The translations under genes and the position numbers were made by a program. DNA of 64,000 nucleotides from Streptomyces tailanensis (GTDB taxonomy: Bacteria; Actinomycetota; Actinomycetes; Streptomycetales; Streptomycetaceae): positions 1 to 64,000 of the forward strand of contig NZ_VTHJ01000031.1 of NCBI RefSeq assembly GCF_008386495.1, in the 5' to 3' direction. Below are positions 1 through 7,743 of the stretch, piece by piece. Position 1 is the first letter of the stretch. Each line of letters opens with the position of its first letter. The notes under the pieces are model-generated. The model had not been told where the DNA came from and searched no databases. It saw nothing but the letters and a program-made list of their open reading frames with translations.

Positions 1-39
1 GGGGCGGACCTCGCACCCAAAATGCGAGACCCACCCCTC
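1..39 (-). terminator. Hairpin terminator of the first small secreted-protein gene
   Basis: An inverted repeat (arms close to GGGGCGGACCTCGCA and TGCGAGACCCACCCC, loop CCCAAAA) lies 14 bases past the stop of the minus-strand gene ending at 53. The arms differ only at G-U tolerated positions when read as minus-strand RNA. The window edge may cut the outer stem by one or two bases. The same hairpin recurs at 524-564, so it was copied with the gene. No strong U-tract follows, which is usual in Streptomyces. Confidence 0.6.
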
Positions 40-52
40 AGGGCGTCCCGAA

Positions 53-313
53 TCAGTCCTCGATAGACCCGGCCACCGTGCAGAAGTTGCCCTGCACCGC
101 TTCCGTGTCGCCGGTAATGGCTCCACCGCCAGTGTCAACAAGGGTGCCGTCGCCCTCGAATGCCTGCTCGCACTCCACGTTCTGCAGGTTGCCGATGACC
201 ACGGGGTGCGGGTACGGGTCGTCGTAGCCGCCGGCACTGGCTACCCCGCCACCGACGAGGCTGATGCCGCCGACCATGGCCGCCACGGCCGCAGCCCTCT
301 TCAGCTTGTGCAT
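53..313 (-). CDS. Small secreted protein, tandem copy 1
   Basis: An 86-residue product of unknown function. It begins MHKLKRAAAVAAMVGG and has a signal peptide ending near ASAGG (about residue 29), so it is predicted to be exported. The mature part is about 57 residues, acidic and Gly-rich, with only two cysteines (in VECEQ and NFCTV) that could form one disulphide. The ATG at 313 was chosen over upstream starts because GGAGAC lies seven bases before it and the signal peptide then starts cleanly. It is 83/86 identical to the next gene upstream (578-838). I do not recognise the family. It lacks the chaplin and rodlin patterns I know. Confidence 0.75.
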   Translation of the reverse strand: MHKLKRAAAVAAMVGGISLVGGGVASAGGYDDPYPHPVVIGNLQNVECEQAFEGDGTLVDTGGGAITGDTEAVQGNFCTVAGSIED

Positions 314-523
314 GCTGTCTCCGTTTTCCTCACGCACACGACCCTCCTTACGGACCGTGCCCGACTGATCACAGACGATAACATACCCTAGCCAATACAC
401 CATTCCAGACATGCCCGATGAATATCACCAATTTGCCCGTATGTGCTTTAGCGGCACCGAAAGCACCGGACCGACAGCAACAACAAGGCTCGACACCCCC
501 GAAAAGCCAACCCGACAAGAACC

Positions 524-564
524 GAGGGGCGGACCTCGCACCCAAAATGCGAGACCCACCCCTC
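524..564 (-). terminator. Hairpin terminator of secreted-protein copy 2
   Basis: GAGGGGCGGACCTCGCA and TGCGAGACCCACCCCTC flank a 7-base loop. It sits 14 bases beyond the stop of the minus-strand gene at 578, exactly as the copy at 1-39 sits after its gene. The stem is 17 pairs with two G-U positions in minus-strand RNA. Confidence 0.65.
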
Positions 565-908
565 AGCGCGCCCTGAATCAGTCCTCGATAGACCCGGCCA
601 CCGTGCAGAAGTTGCCCTGCACCGCTTGCGTGTCGCCGGTGAGGTCTCCACCGCCAGTGTCAACAAGGGTGCCGTCGCCCTCGAATGCCTGCTCGCACTC
701 CACGTTCTGCAGGTTGCCGATGACCACGGGGTGCGGGTACGGGTCGTCGTAGCCGCCGGCACTGGCTACCCCGCCACCGACGAGGCTGATGCCGCCGACC
801 ATGGCCGCCACGGCCGCAGCCCTCTTCAGCTTGTGCATGCTGTCTCCGTTTTTCTCACGCACACGACCCTCCTTACGGACCGTGCCCGACTGGTTACAGA
901 AGATAACA
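526..908. repeat. Second unit of a 525-bp tandem duplication
   Basis: Bases 526-908 match 1-383 at a constant offset of 525 with no indels. The match covers terminator, gene and about 70 bases of leader, and stops abruptly beyond 383/908. The left limit of unit 1 lies outside the window. The few substitutions suggest a recent duplication. Confidence 0.85.
578..838 (-). CDS. Small secreted protein, tandem copy 2
   Basis: An 86-residue exported protein that differs from the copy at 53-313 at three residues only (AI to DL and E to Q, in the Gly-rich middle). Signal peptide, cysteine pair and C-terminal AGSIED are identical. Start at 838 has the same GGAGAC ribosome site. The leader is also shared up to base 908, so both copies may carry the same promoter core, with GTTATC-TCTGT conserved. 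Each copy has its own terminator, so they are probably separate transcripts. Function unknown; a cell-surface or spore-surface role is only a guess from size and export. Confidence 0.75.
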   Translation of the reverse strand: MHKLKRAAAVAAMVGGISLVGGGVASAGGYDDPYPHPVVIGNLQNVECEQAFEGDGTLVDTGGGDLTGDTQAVQGNFCTVAGSIED

Positions 909-1011
909 CGTGCCTCTCTTACCCTTCATTTCCGACACATCCGATTGGATGGCATTGGTCAACTCATGCGAGTTTTAAGGCTGTTGTGGACGACGTCGGG
1001 GAGGCGCACCG

Positions 1012-1356
1012 TCAGGGAGTGCAGATCTCGGTGCTCTCACTGCCGCTCGTCACCTTGGCGCAGACCTTCGCGAGCTTGGGCACGGTGACGCTGACGCTCT
1101 GCTGGACGTTGGCCTGAACGGTCTGCTGGAACGTCAGGAGCTCGACGCCGTCCGCGGTGATGGTCGCGGTGACGGGCCGGGTCTCGGCGCACCAGATGTT
1201 GACGGTGGCCGTGCTGGCCACGGCGTTGCTGAACCTCTGGACGCCGACTGAGCAGGGAAACGCCTGCTGCGCGGAGGCCTGCGTCGGTACGGCGACGAGT
1301 AGCGACGCGGAAGCCAGCATCACGGCGGCCGACGAACGGAGCATACGGTGGGGCAT
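1012..1356 (-). CDS. Secreted hypothetical protein
   Basis: A 114-residue product, MPHRMLRSSAAVMLAS..., with a clear signal peptide ending near ASAQQ. The mature part has four cysteines (FPCSV, IWCAE, KVCAK, EICTP) that could pair, and is rich in Val, Thr and Ala, suggesting a small beta-sandwich. The start at 1356 is set by GGGAGGACC ending six bases upstream. The ORF could be extended by nine codons but that would bury the ribosome site. I do not recognise the family. It lies on the same strand as the duplicated pair, about 170 bases upstream of it. Confidence 0.7.
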   Translation of the reverse strand: MPHRMLRSSAAVMLASASLLVAVPTQASAQQAFPCSVGVQRFSNAVASTATVNIWCAETRPVTATITADGVELLTFQQTVQANVQQSVSVTVPKLAKVCAKVTSGSESTEICTP

Positions 1357-1696
1357 TGGTCCTCCCAGGTGTTCCTTGGGCACGCCGCCAGCGGCGATCG
1401 GCCCTCGACTACGGCGCCCAGATGTCTCTTACGCGCCTTTTGGGGAGATGTGACCACGGGTGTACCTAACCGGCAACACAGGGGCGGCATGGCACCGGCC
1501 GGGTGGCCGCGAGGAGCGCAGCATCCGGACGGTGCATCGAAAGTTGCCGGTCGTGCCCCAGCGCCCGAAGGTCGAGGAGGATCGGCGAGCCGGATCTCCC
1601 GGATGTCAGTTCACGCGTTGTCTCAGCGGGTTGACGGCCCAACAGGCCCAGCAATGCCGTGGGCGCCGGTTCTTCCTGTGGACGAAGGAGAAGAGC

Positions 1697-2903
1697 ATGA
1701 AGAAGCGGTTGATTGTGGCGCTGTGTGTGGCAGCCGCTGCGGCACTCACCGCCACGCCCAGCCGAGCGGCTCAGACCGAACTGCTGGTGGACGATGACGG
1801 TGTGCAATGCCCGGCGGCGACTTTCACCTCCATCCAGGCGGCAGTTGACGCCGCGCTTCCGGGCGCGACGATCCGTGTCTGCCCCGGGACGTACAACGAA
1901 GTGGTCACCGCGAACAAGGCGGACCTGCAACTGGTGGGGCCGAGTGCCCCGTCCGGGTGTACTCAGCCCGCCGCGCCGAACCCTGCCACTCAGGCGATCG
2001 TCCAGGCGAGCAACGCCGGCGGCGGCGTCGTCAACCTGCTGGAGAACGGCATCAGGTTCCAGCAGTTCACAGTTCAGAACAATCCGGACGGCCCCGGCGT
2101 TCTCACGGGTGCCTCGTTCTCCGGACACAAAGTCACGCAGAACACGGTGCAGAACAACGTGTTCGGGGTCTCCTTCGACTCCGATGGCACAGCACTCTCC
2201 GCGGTCCAGCAGAACTGCATCCGCCAGAACAACAGAGACGGAGCCTCCAGCGGTGCCGGAATCTACTCCGACCAGGACCTCGAGAACGCGGACATCGTCC
2301 AGACATCTTCTTCGACAACATCGTCTCCGCGATCGTACTGAACGGCACGGCACCGGGAGACGTCAACGACGTCGACATCGAACGGAACATCTCCCAGCAG
2401 GACGGTTCGCGCTGGCCATCTTCAACTCCACAAACACCGATGTGCGGTCGAACGTCGCCCGGAACAACTCCGGTTCCGCAATCTTCATCGGCAACGCCAA
2501 CAGCGGACTGGGGATCCGCTCCAACGCCATCACCAGTGCTGCACGCGGTGTGCGGTCCAGCGCGGCGCTCGGCGTAGGGGGACCGAGCACCGACGCCAGT
2601 ATCGCGTCCAACGCGATCAGCAACTCGACCAGCCCCACCAGCGGCGACGGGATCAACGTGCGTCCGGACTCGCTAACCAACTCCCTCATCTCGTCGAACG
2701 CCATCAGGAACAATGCGAGGGACGGCATCCGTATCGAGGCGGGCGGCAACGGAGGCAACAGGATCCTCTCCAACGCGCTCAGGAGCAACGCTGAGCACGA
2801 CTGTCACGACGACACCACCGGTACGGGAACCGCTGGCTCACCTCTGGCGACTTCGGCCCGGACAGCGTCGGAGGACCGGGGGTCGTCGCGACGCTCTGGC
2901 TGA
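1697..2903 (+). pseudogene. Secreted right-handed beta-helix (NosD-like) protein, frameshifted
   Basis: Begins MKKRLIVALCVAAAAALTAT at 1697 behind GAAGGAG, with signal peptide ending near SRAAQ. The body reads as a parallel beta-helix protein: FTSIQAAVDAALPGATIRVCPGTYNE, then repeated N-x-(V/I) rungs. The frame is lost three times, each time by a net -1: near 2301 (a G appears missing in CCAG/GACATC, giving DIFFDNIVSAIV in the next frame), near 2404-2412 (continues as ALAIFNSTNTDVRSNVARNNSG), and near 2830-2840 (continues as SGDFGPDSVGGPG). Joined, the frames give one coherent protein. Intact genes of 600-1000 codons elsewhere argue against general sequencing error. Family members bind or modify surface polysaccharide; the role here is unknown. 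Confidence 0.7.
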
Positions 2904-4128
2904 GGCAGGCGATAGGGCCTCGGTGGTGCGCGGGCGTGCGATCGACGTGTCCGCCACGGGAATGGACTTCTTTGCGCGCTGCGCCGTTCGTGTGGCGTCT
3001 GCGACGGATTCTTGTCACATGTTCGGCGTATATGCGGTACTCGACGTAGCCGAACCGGCGGGCCGCCCATCCCTTGTCCGGGGAACGTGGTGGCCGCACG
3101 CCGGTTCGTTCCGTTCCTCGCTCGACCGTGCGATGCGTTGTCACGATGGGCACACGAGCCTCGGACAGGGCTGGTCGTCAAGGTCCTGCGCGCGAACGCC
3201 GTTAACTCGGTGTTGGACCCGCACCCCTGGTGCGCCCCGGCGACCTGAGATGCGATCGGCCGGTTCGGTACGTCGGCTGCCTGGGATCCCAGGCAGCCGA
3301 CGTCTTTCAGTCCGGTTCGTGGGCCCGGTGTTCGCTATGCCGACAGAGCGCTGACCGCCCAGCCGACACAGCACCCACCAGCGGAAACATCCGGCCCCCC
3401 AGCAAGAGTTCCCACACCATTAACTCATATGGGTGATATTCGGGGTTCCCCATTGTCCCCCGGTTACGGTCGTGGGCTAATGAGATCGGCAACAGACCCG
3501 GCGAGCCGCCCATCCTCCGGGGTCGTTGACTTCAGGATGACGTTACTGCCTCCTGAGTCGGCGAAATTGAAGGGGCGGCCTCTCTGAAAGCCGGCGAGAG
3601 TTTCTTGCCCGCTGTCGATGTCCCGAGCTACGGGGCTCTCTGGCTGTCCCCATCCAGATCAGGTGACCCCGATCGGGAAGGGTACGTCGTGATGACCAGT
3701 GATGCATTGTCGAAGAGTCGTCGGTTGCCGGGGGAACGGAGCGGTTCCCCACCACTCCGCCACTGGCCTGACGGCAGGATCCACTGGTTGATCCACTGAC
3801 CACGCGGAGCGAGTTCGCGCCGCCACCACGGACAGCCATACCTGCTGCTCGTGCCTGACCACTCCCCGACGTTGGTGCCCCTCTCCCACCGAGGGCGGTA
3901 CGCGGTGGATGCCGCGAAGTGCTTTGCCGCGGCCCGCCACGCTCACCGCCGTGCGGTCCGCACTACCTGCCTGACCTGGTCCGCCCTCGTCCAGGCCACT
4001 CGAGGACTCAGCCCACCACATTATCCATGAACGCCCTGTCTGCAAGGGCTTGTTCGCGAACCGCACCGCTTTCGACTCAGCCCAGGTGATTGCGGCTGAA
4101 GCACTCACGATGAGAGGAGGGAATTGCT
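2904..4128. other. Gene-poor stretch with no convincing CDS
   Basis: Only short ORFs occur, on both strands, without recognisable domains or good ribosome sites. One plus-strand segment ending at 3248 (about 78 residues, ending NSVLDPHPWCAPAT) sits directly before the perfect palindrome at 3270-3303 and could be the tail of a lost gene. The interval separates the secreted-protein genes from the polysaccharide locus. It should also contain the locus promoter, which I could not place. Confidence 0.5.
3270..3303. terminator. Perfect 34-base palindrome, likely terminator
   Basis: ACGTCGGCTGCCTGG, loop GATC, then the exact complement. As RNA it forms a 15-pair GC-rich stem with a 4-base loop, followed on the plus strand by CTTTCAG. 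It lies 21 bases after the stop of a short plus-strand ORF (3248). As DNA it is fully self-complementary, so a protein-binding site is an alternative. Confidence 0.6.
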
Positions 4129-5322
4129 GTGTCCATTCTGAGGCCGGCATCTGCCGTCCGGCGGAGGACGACCACCGTCGGTCCTTTCGCGGGGGAGCGT
4201 CATCAGAAACTCCACTGCGCATCGTGCTGTCACGACGTCGGCCCGGCGTTTGCACATCAGCGCGCGCAGGGCCCTCCGGTCCACCGCGGTCGGTCCGGTG
4301 GGCCGTACGCCGGCAACCAGCGGAAACCGGTGGCTACGGACGGGCAGTGCCACGGCTGCGCCCGGAAGGAGATCTCGGCAGCCGGGCTGAACGGGGTGTG
4401 CCGGACGACGAGTCGGCCGGACAGCAGGATGCGCGCCGTTGTCCTCGATGGCGGCGCGTGCGCTGACGTCGAGGACCGGCTCGACGAAGAGCTGAACGTG
4501 GTAGCACGCCTCTCCGCATCCGATGACTTCCATGAGATCGACGCCGCCCTGACCCTGCATCGGCCCAGGCTGCTGTTCCTCAAGTCCTCCCTGGAGAACC
4601 TGGACGCGCGCCTGATGTCTCTTTGCACGGCCCACCGTGTCGAAGTTCTCCTGCTGGCACGCCCCACTTACGGGCTCCTCGGCTCGGTACGGCTCCGGCG
4701 GTTCGGTGGACTTGCCTGGCTGCGCCTGCGCTGGCCGGTGCGTGGTCGTGCGGGCGCCTCGGCGAAACGGGCGATGGATCTGCTACTGATCGTGCTCAGT
4801 GCTCCGCTCTGGATGCCGGTGATGCTGCTCATCGGTCTGACGGTGTGCTGGGACGGTCCCCCCTTCTACCTACAGGACCGTGTGGGGCGGAACCGGCGCA
4901 TCATCCGCGTCGTCAAGTTCCGCACCATGCGAGTCGATGCGGAGCGCGACACCGGCCCCGTCCTGGCTGCGGTCGATGACAAGCGCGTGACCCCGGTCGG
5001 CCGCGTCCTCAGGCGAACTCGGCTGGATGAACTGCCGCAACTGTGGAACATCCTGCGCGGCGACATGAGTCTGGTCGGTCCGCGCCCCGAGCGGCCGGAA
5101 TTCGTCGAGGACTTCGTCCGCCAACTTCACTGCTACGACCTGCGCCATCTGATCCGGCCCGGGCTGACCGGCATCGCGCAGCTCACGGACGGCTACCAGG
5201 CGACCGTTCCGGAGAAACTGCGCTGTGACCTGCTGTATGTGAGCTGCCGCTCACTGTTCTTCGATGCCCGGCTGCTGATCCAGACGGTCAAGGACCTGCT
5301 GCGGGGGTTTCCTCATGGTTAG
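4129..5322 (+). CDS. Priming sugar-1-phosphate transferase of the exopolysaccharide locus
   Basis: Bacterial sugar transferase (WcaJ/RfbP-type): moves a sugar phosphate from a nucleotide sugar to undecaprenyl phosphate at the membrane, the first step of repeat-unit assembly. The C-terminal catalytic domain (about residues 205-397) has the membrane stretch KRAMDLLLIVLSAPLWM, then VKFRTMR, RRTRLDELPQLWNILRGDMSLVGPRPE and RPGLTGIAQ, all hallmark motifs. GTG 4129 is chosen because AGGAGGG ends seven bases before it. However residues 1-100 are Cys/Arg-rich with no membrane segments, so an internal start at 4396 (GTG) or 4429 (ATG) is possible, or an N-terminal domain has decayed. First gene of a coupled series; overlaps the flippase by 8 bases. 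Confidence 0.85.
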   Translation: MSILRPASAVRRRTTTVGPFAGERHQKLHCASCCHDVGPAFAHQRAQGPPVHRGRSGGPYAGNQRKPVATDGQCHGCARKEISAAGLNGVCRTTSRPDSRMRAVVLDGGACADVEDRLDEELNVVARLSASDDFHEIDAALTLHRPRLLFLKSSLENLDARLMSLCTAHRVEVLLLARPTYGLLGSVRLRRFGGLAWLRLRWPVRGRAGASAKRAMDLLLIVLSAPLWMPVMLLIGLTVCWDGPPFYLQDRVGRNRRIIRVVKFRTMRVDAERDTGPVLAAVDDKRVTPVGRVLRRTRLDELPQLWNILRGDMSLVGPRPERPEFVEDFVRQLHCYDLRHLIRPGLTGIAQLTDGYQATVPEKLRCDLLYVSCRSLFFDARLLIQTVKDLLRGFPHG

Positions 5323-6889
5323 CACCGCGGACGCTGTGACGGGACGGCTGGCCCGCAACGGGATCAGCGTATGCGCGGCAGGCGCGGCCACCGCGCTGGC
5401 GAGCGTGGCATCCGTGCCGGTGCTCTACGAATGCCTGGGGCCACGCCGGTTCGGTGTGTGGGTCGCACTGAACGGGGCCATGGCGGTCGCCGCCCTCATG
5501 GACATGGGTCTGGGCTCCGCCCAGGTCCGGGAGGTGGCCCGGGCGCTGAGCGAGGGATGTCACCGGCGCGCACGCATGGTGCTGGGCATGGGTCTGGTAT
5601 GGACAGCCGGTCTCGGAGTTCTTCTCATGACGGTCACGCTTGTGTACTGGCCGTGGCTGGCCGACTGGTTCGACCTGGGTGAGCTGTCCGCACAGGCACG
5701 CGGCGCGCTGTTGCTTCTCCTGGTGGGTCTGGTTCTGGACGGTCTTGGTACGCCGTGGCGGGCCGTACTGGAGGGGGCCCAGCGGTACGCCGTGGTGGCG
5801 CAGGTGACGGGCGGTACTGTCGCCTGCGGGGCGGCGGCGGCCATGATCGTGGCCGCGCGCGGCGGTGGGCTGATGACGCTGGCCGCGTGCAGCGCCGCCA
5901 CCAGCGGGATCCGGGCTCTGGTGCTGACGGCTGCCGCTCGCCGCCACGCTCCCGCGCTGAAGCCGACGCTCCGGGGCATGCGCCGTACCGACATCTCGGC
6001 GGTGGCCGGCTACGGGTCGCGGATCCAGGTGTCCAACGCGGCCGCCGTGATCAACAACGAGAGTGACCGGCTGGTCCTCGCGGCCTTCAGCTCCCCGGTG
6101 GCCGTGGCCGGCTTCGATGTGGGCAGCCGCCTGGTGAACGTGTTGCGCCTGCCGCCGTGGTCCGTGCTCACCACCCTGTTTCCGGCCGCAGTCACCGCGG
6201 CCTGCGGTGAGACGAGGGAACGCCTGGACCGGCTGTACATCGTGATGACCCGTTACCTGTCCGCCTATGTGGCCATGGCTACGGCGATGCTGGTGGTGTC
6301 CGCGGAACCGCTGGTCCGGCTGTGGCTCGGCGAGGACGTCCCGCTGGCCTCCGCCACCATCGTGATCCTCGGACTCGGATGCGCGGTCAACATCACCAGC
6401 GGAGCTGCCGCCGTGGTGACCCGGTCGGAAGGGCGGCCGGGCCGGGAAACCCGGTACGCGCTGCTGGCCGCCGTACTGAACCTCGCGCTGACGGTGCCTC
6501 TGCTGCGATGGCTCGGGCCGGTGGGGGTGCCGCTGTCCACCGCGGTGGCGGCATCGGCAGCCACCGTCTACTTCTTCGTGCATTTCCACCGCGACTCCCG
6601 GCGCCCCTTCATGCCGTTGGTGCGGGCCGTAGGGGTTCCCGCCCTCGCCGCTGCCGTCGCCGTGGCCCTGACGTGGGCAGCTGTCCCCGTCCTTCCCGAG
6701 GGACCCGGACGACCGGGAGCCGCGCTGGCCGTGGCGAGCCGGAGCGGAACGGCCCTGGTGATCACGGTCGGGGCACTGGCCGCCCTGGGCTTCTTCGACC
6801 GGGCCGACCGGGATCGGCTGCGCACCGCGGCGCAGTGGCTGCTGCCCCACCGTCGTAAGGCGACGAGTTCCGACCGGAGGATGACATGA
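5315..6889 (+). CDS. Polysaccharide flippase, Wzx-like
   Basis: A 524-residue integral membrane protein with about 12-14 hydrophobic helices spaced over the whole length (AGAATALASVASVPVLYECLG, GVWVALNGAMAVAALMDMGLG and so on), typical of the MVF/polysaccharide transporter superfamily. Such proteins move lipid-linked oligosaccharide units across the cytoplasmic membrane. The early motif G-x-R-x-F-G-V-W-V and the D-M-G-L-G turn are shared by Wzx-type proteins. It starts inside the end of the priming transferase gene and overlaps the methyltransferase gene by four bases (ATGA), so expression should be coupled. Substrate specificity cannot be read from sequence. Confidence 0.85.
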   Translation: MVSTADAVTGRLARNGISVCAAGAATALASVASVPVLYECLGPRRFGVWVALNGAMAVAALMDMGLGSAQVREVARALSEGCHRRARMVLGMGLVWTAGLGVLLMTVTLVYWPWLADWFDLGELSAQARGALLLLLVGLVLDGLGTPWRAVLEGAQRYAVVAQVTGGTVACGAAAAMIVAARGGGLMTLAACSAATSGIRALVLTAAARRHAPALKPTLRGMRRTDISAVAGYGSRIQVSNAAAVINNESDRLVLAAFSSPVAVAGFDVGSRLVNVLRLPPWSVLTTLFPAAVTAACGETRERLDRLYIVMTRYLSAYVAMATAMLVVSAEPLVRLWLGEDVPLASATIVILGLGCAVNITSGAAAVVTRSEGRPGRETRYALLAAVLNLALTVPLLRWLGPVGVPLSTAVAASAATVYFFVHFHRDSRRPFMPLVRAVGVPALAAAVAVALTWAAVPVLPEGPGRPGAALAVASRSGTALVITVGALAALGFFDRADRDRLRTAAQWLLPHRRKATSSDRRMT

Positions 6890-7743
6890 CCTTGACATCA
6901 GCGCCGGAGACCTGCCTGGTGTGCGACAACGCACCGGGGCGTGCGCTCCTCTTCGACGGCTGTCTGCGCCAGTGCAGCAACTGCACCTTCAAGTGGACCG
7001 CCACGCGCGGCCCGACACCGACCGGACAGCTGTACACCTCTGACTACTTCGCCTCCGGCGGCTACCACGACTACTTCCGCCATACGGCGCAGTGGCGTCA
7101 TGAAGCGCGGCGACGGCTTCGCTGGCTGCTGTCGGCCACGCGTCCGGCGACCCTCCTCGAAGCCGGGTCGGCGGGCGGGTTCTTCCTGGAAGCCGCGCGG
7201 GCGGCCGGCATCGTGGTCACCGGGGTGGAGCCGTCCGAGGCGTGCGTACGCTTCGCCGAGACCTCGCTCGGGCTGATGGTCAGGCATGGCGGGTTCGAGA
7301 CCGCTCAACTGGGCACGCGCGTGGAGGCGGTGTGTGCCTTCCACGTCCTGGAGCACGTGGACGATCCCCGCCGGTTCCTGGACAAGGCCAGGTCGGCCCT
7401 GGTCCCCGGTGGCTGGCTGGCACTCGAAGTGCCGAACGTGGCCTCGGCCGCGGCCCGGCGCCAGGGCCGGTCCTGGCACGGTCTCCAACCGGAGTACCAC
7501 CACTGGCACTTCGACCGCCGTTCTCTGCAGATGCTGCTGACAACGTGCGGATTCGCCGTTCACCGCTGCGACACCGTGCTGCCACGCCACTACATGAGGC
7601 TCCGTCAACGGATCAGGCCGTCGGCCATGTCCAGGATCGCGGCGGACTGGATGGAGTGCGGCTCGCTCCACACGGTCCAGCCCGAGATCGGGGACTACCT
7701 GCGTGTCCTGGCCCGACGCTCGGACGGGGGGCAGCCGTCATGA
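6886..7743 (+). CDS. SAM-dependent methyltransferase with N-terminal zinc ribbon
   Basis: 285 residues. C10-x2-C13 and C30-x2-C33 form a small zinc-binding module; a class I methyltransferase fold follows, with motif I LLEAGSAGGFFLEAA (about 92-106), the acidic strand end VTGVEPSE, and FHVLEHVDDP before a strand (LALEVPN). This architecture is common in polysaccharide and deoxysugar loci, where the enzyme methylates a sugar or a glycan end. Here it lies between flippase and glycosyltransferase genes, joined to both by ATGA overlaps. The target (a hydroxyl of a sugar in the repeat unit, or chain capping) is inferred only. Confidence 0.85.
   Translation: MTLTSAPETCLVCDNAPGRALLFDGCLRQCSNCTFKWTATRGPTPTGQLYTSDYFASGGYHDYFRHTAQWRHEARRRLRWLLSATRPATLLEAGSAGGFFLEAARAAGIVVTGVEPSEACVRFAETSLGLMVRHGGFETAQLGTRVEAVCAFHVLEHVDDPRRFLDKARSALVPGGWLALEVPNVASAAARRQGRSWHGLQPEYHHWHFDRRSLQMLLTTCGFAVHRCDTVLPRHYMRLRQRIRPSAMSRIAADWMECGSLHTVQPEIGDYLRVLARRSDGGQPS

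Noticed and set aside
3307..3513. 68-codon minus-strand ORF
   Set aside because: No ribosome site, no hydrophobic or domain pattern, and it reads into the palindrome region.
3543..4255. Possible transposase remnant on the minus strand
   Set aside because: No DDE or HTH pattern, no terminal inverted repeats and no target duplication could be seen.
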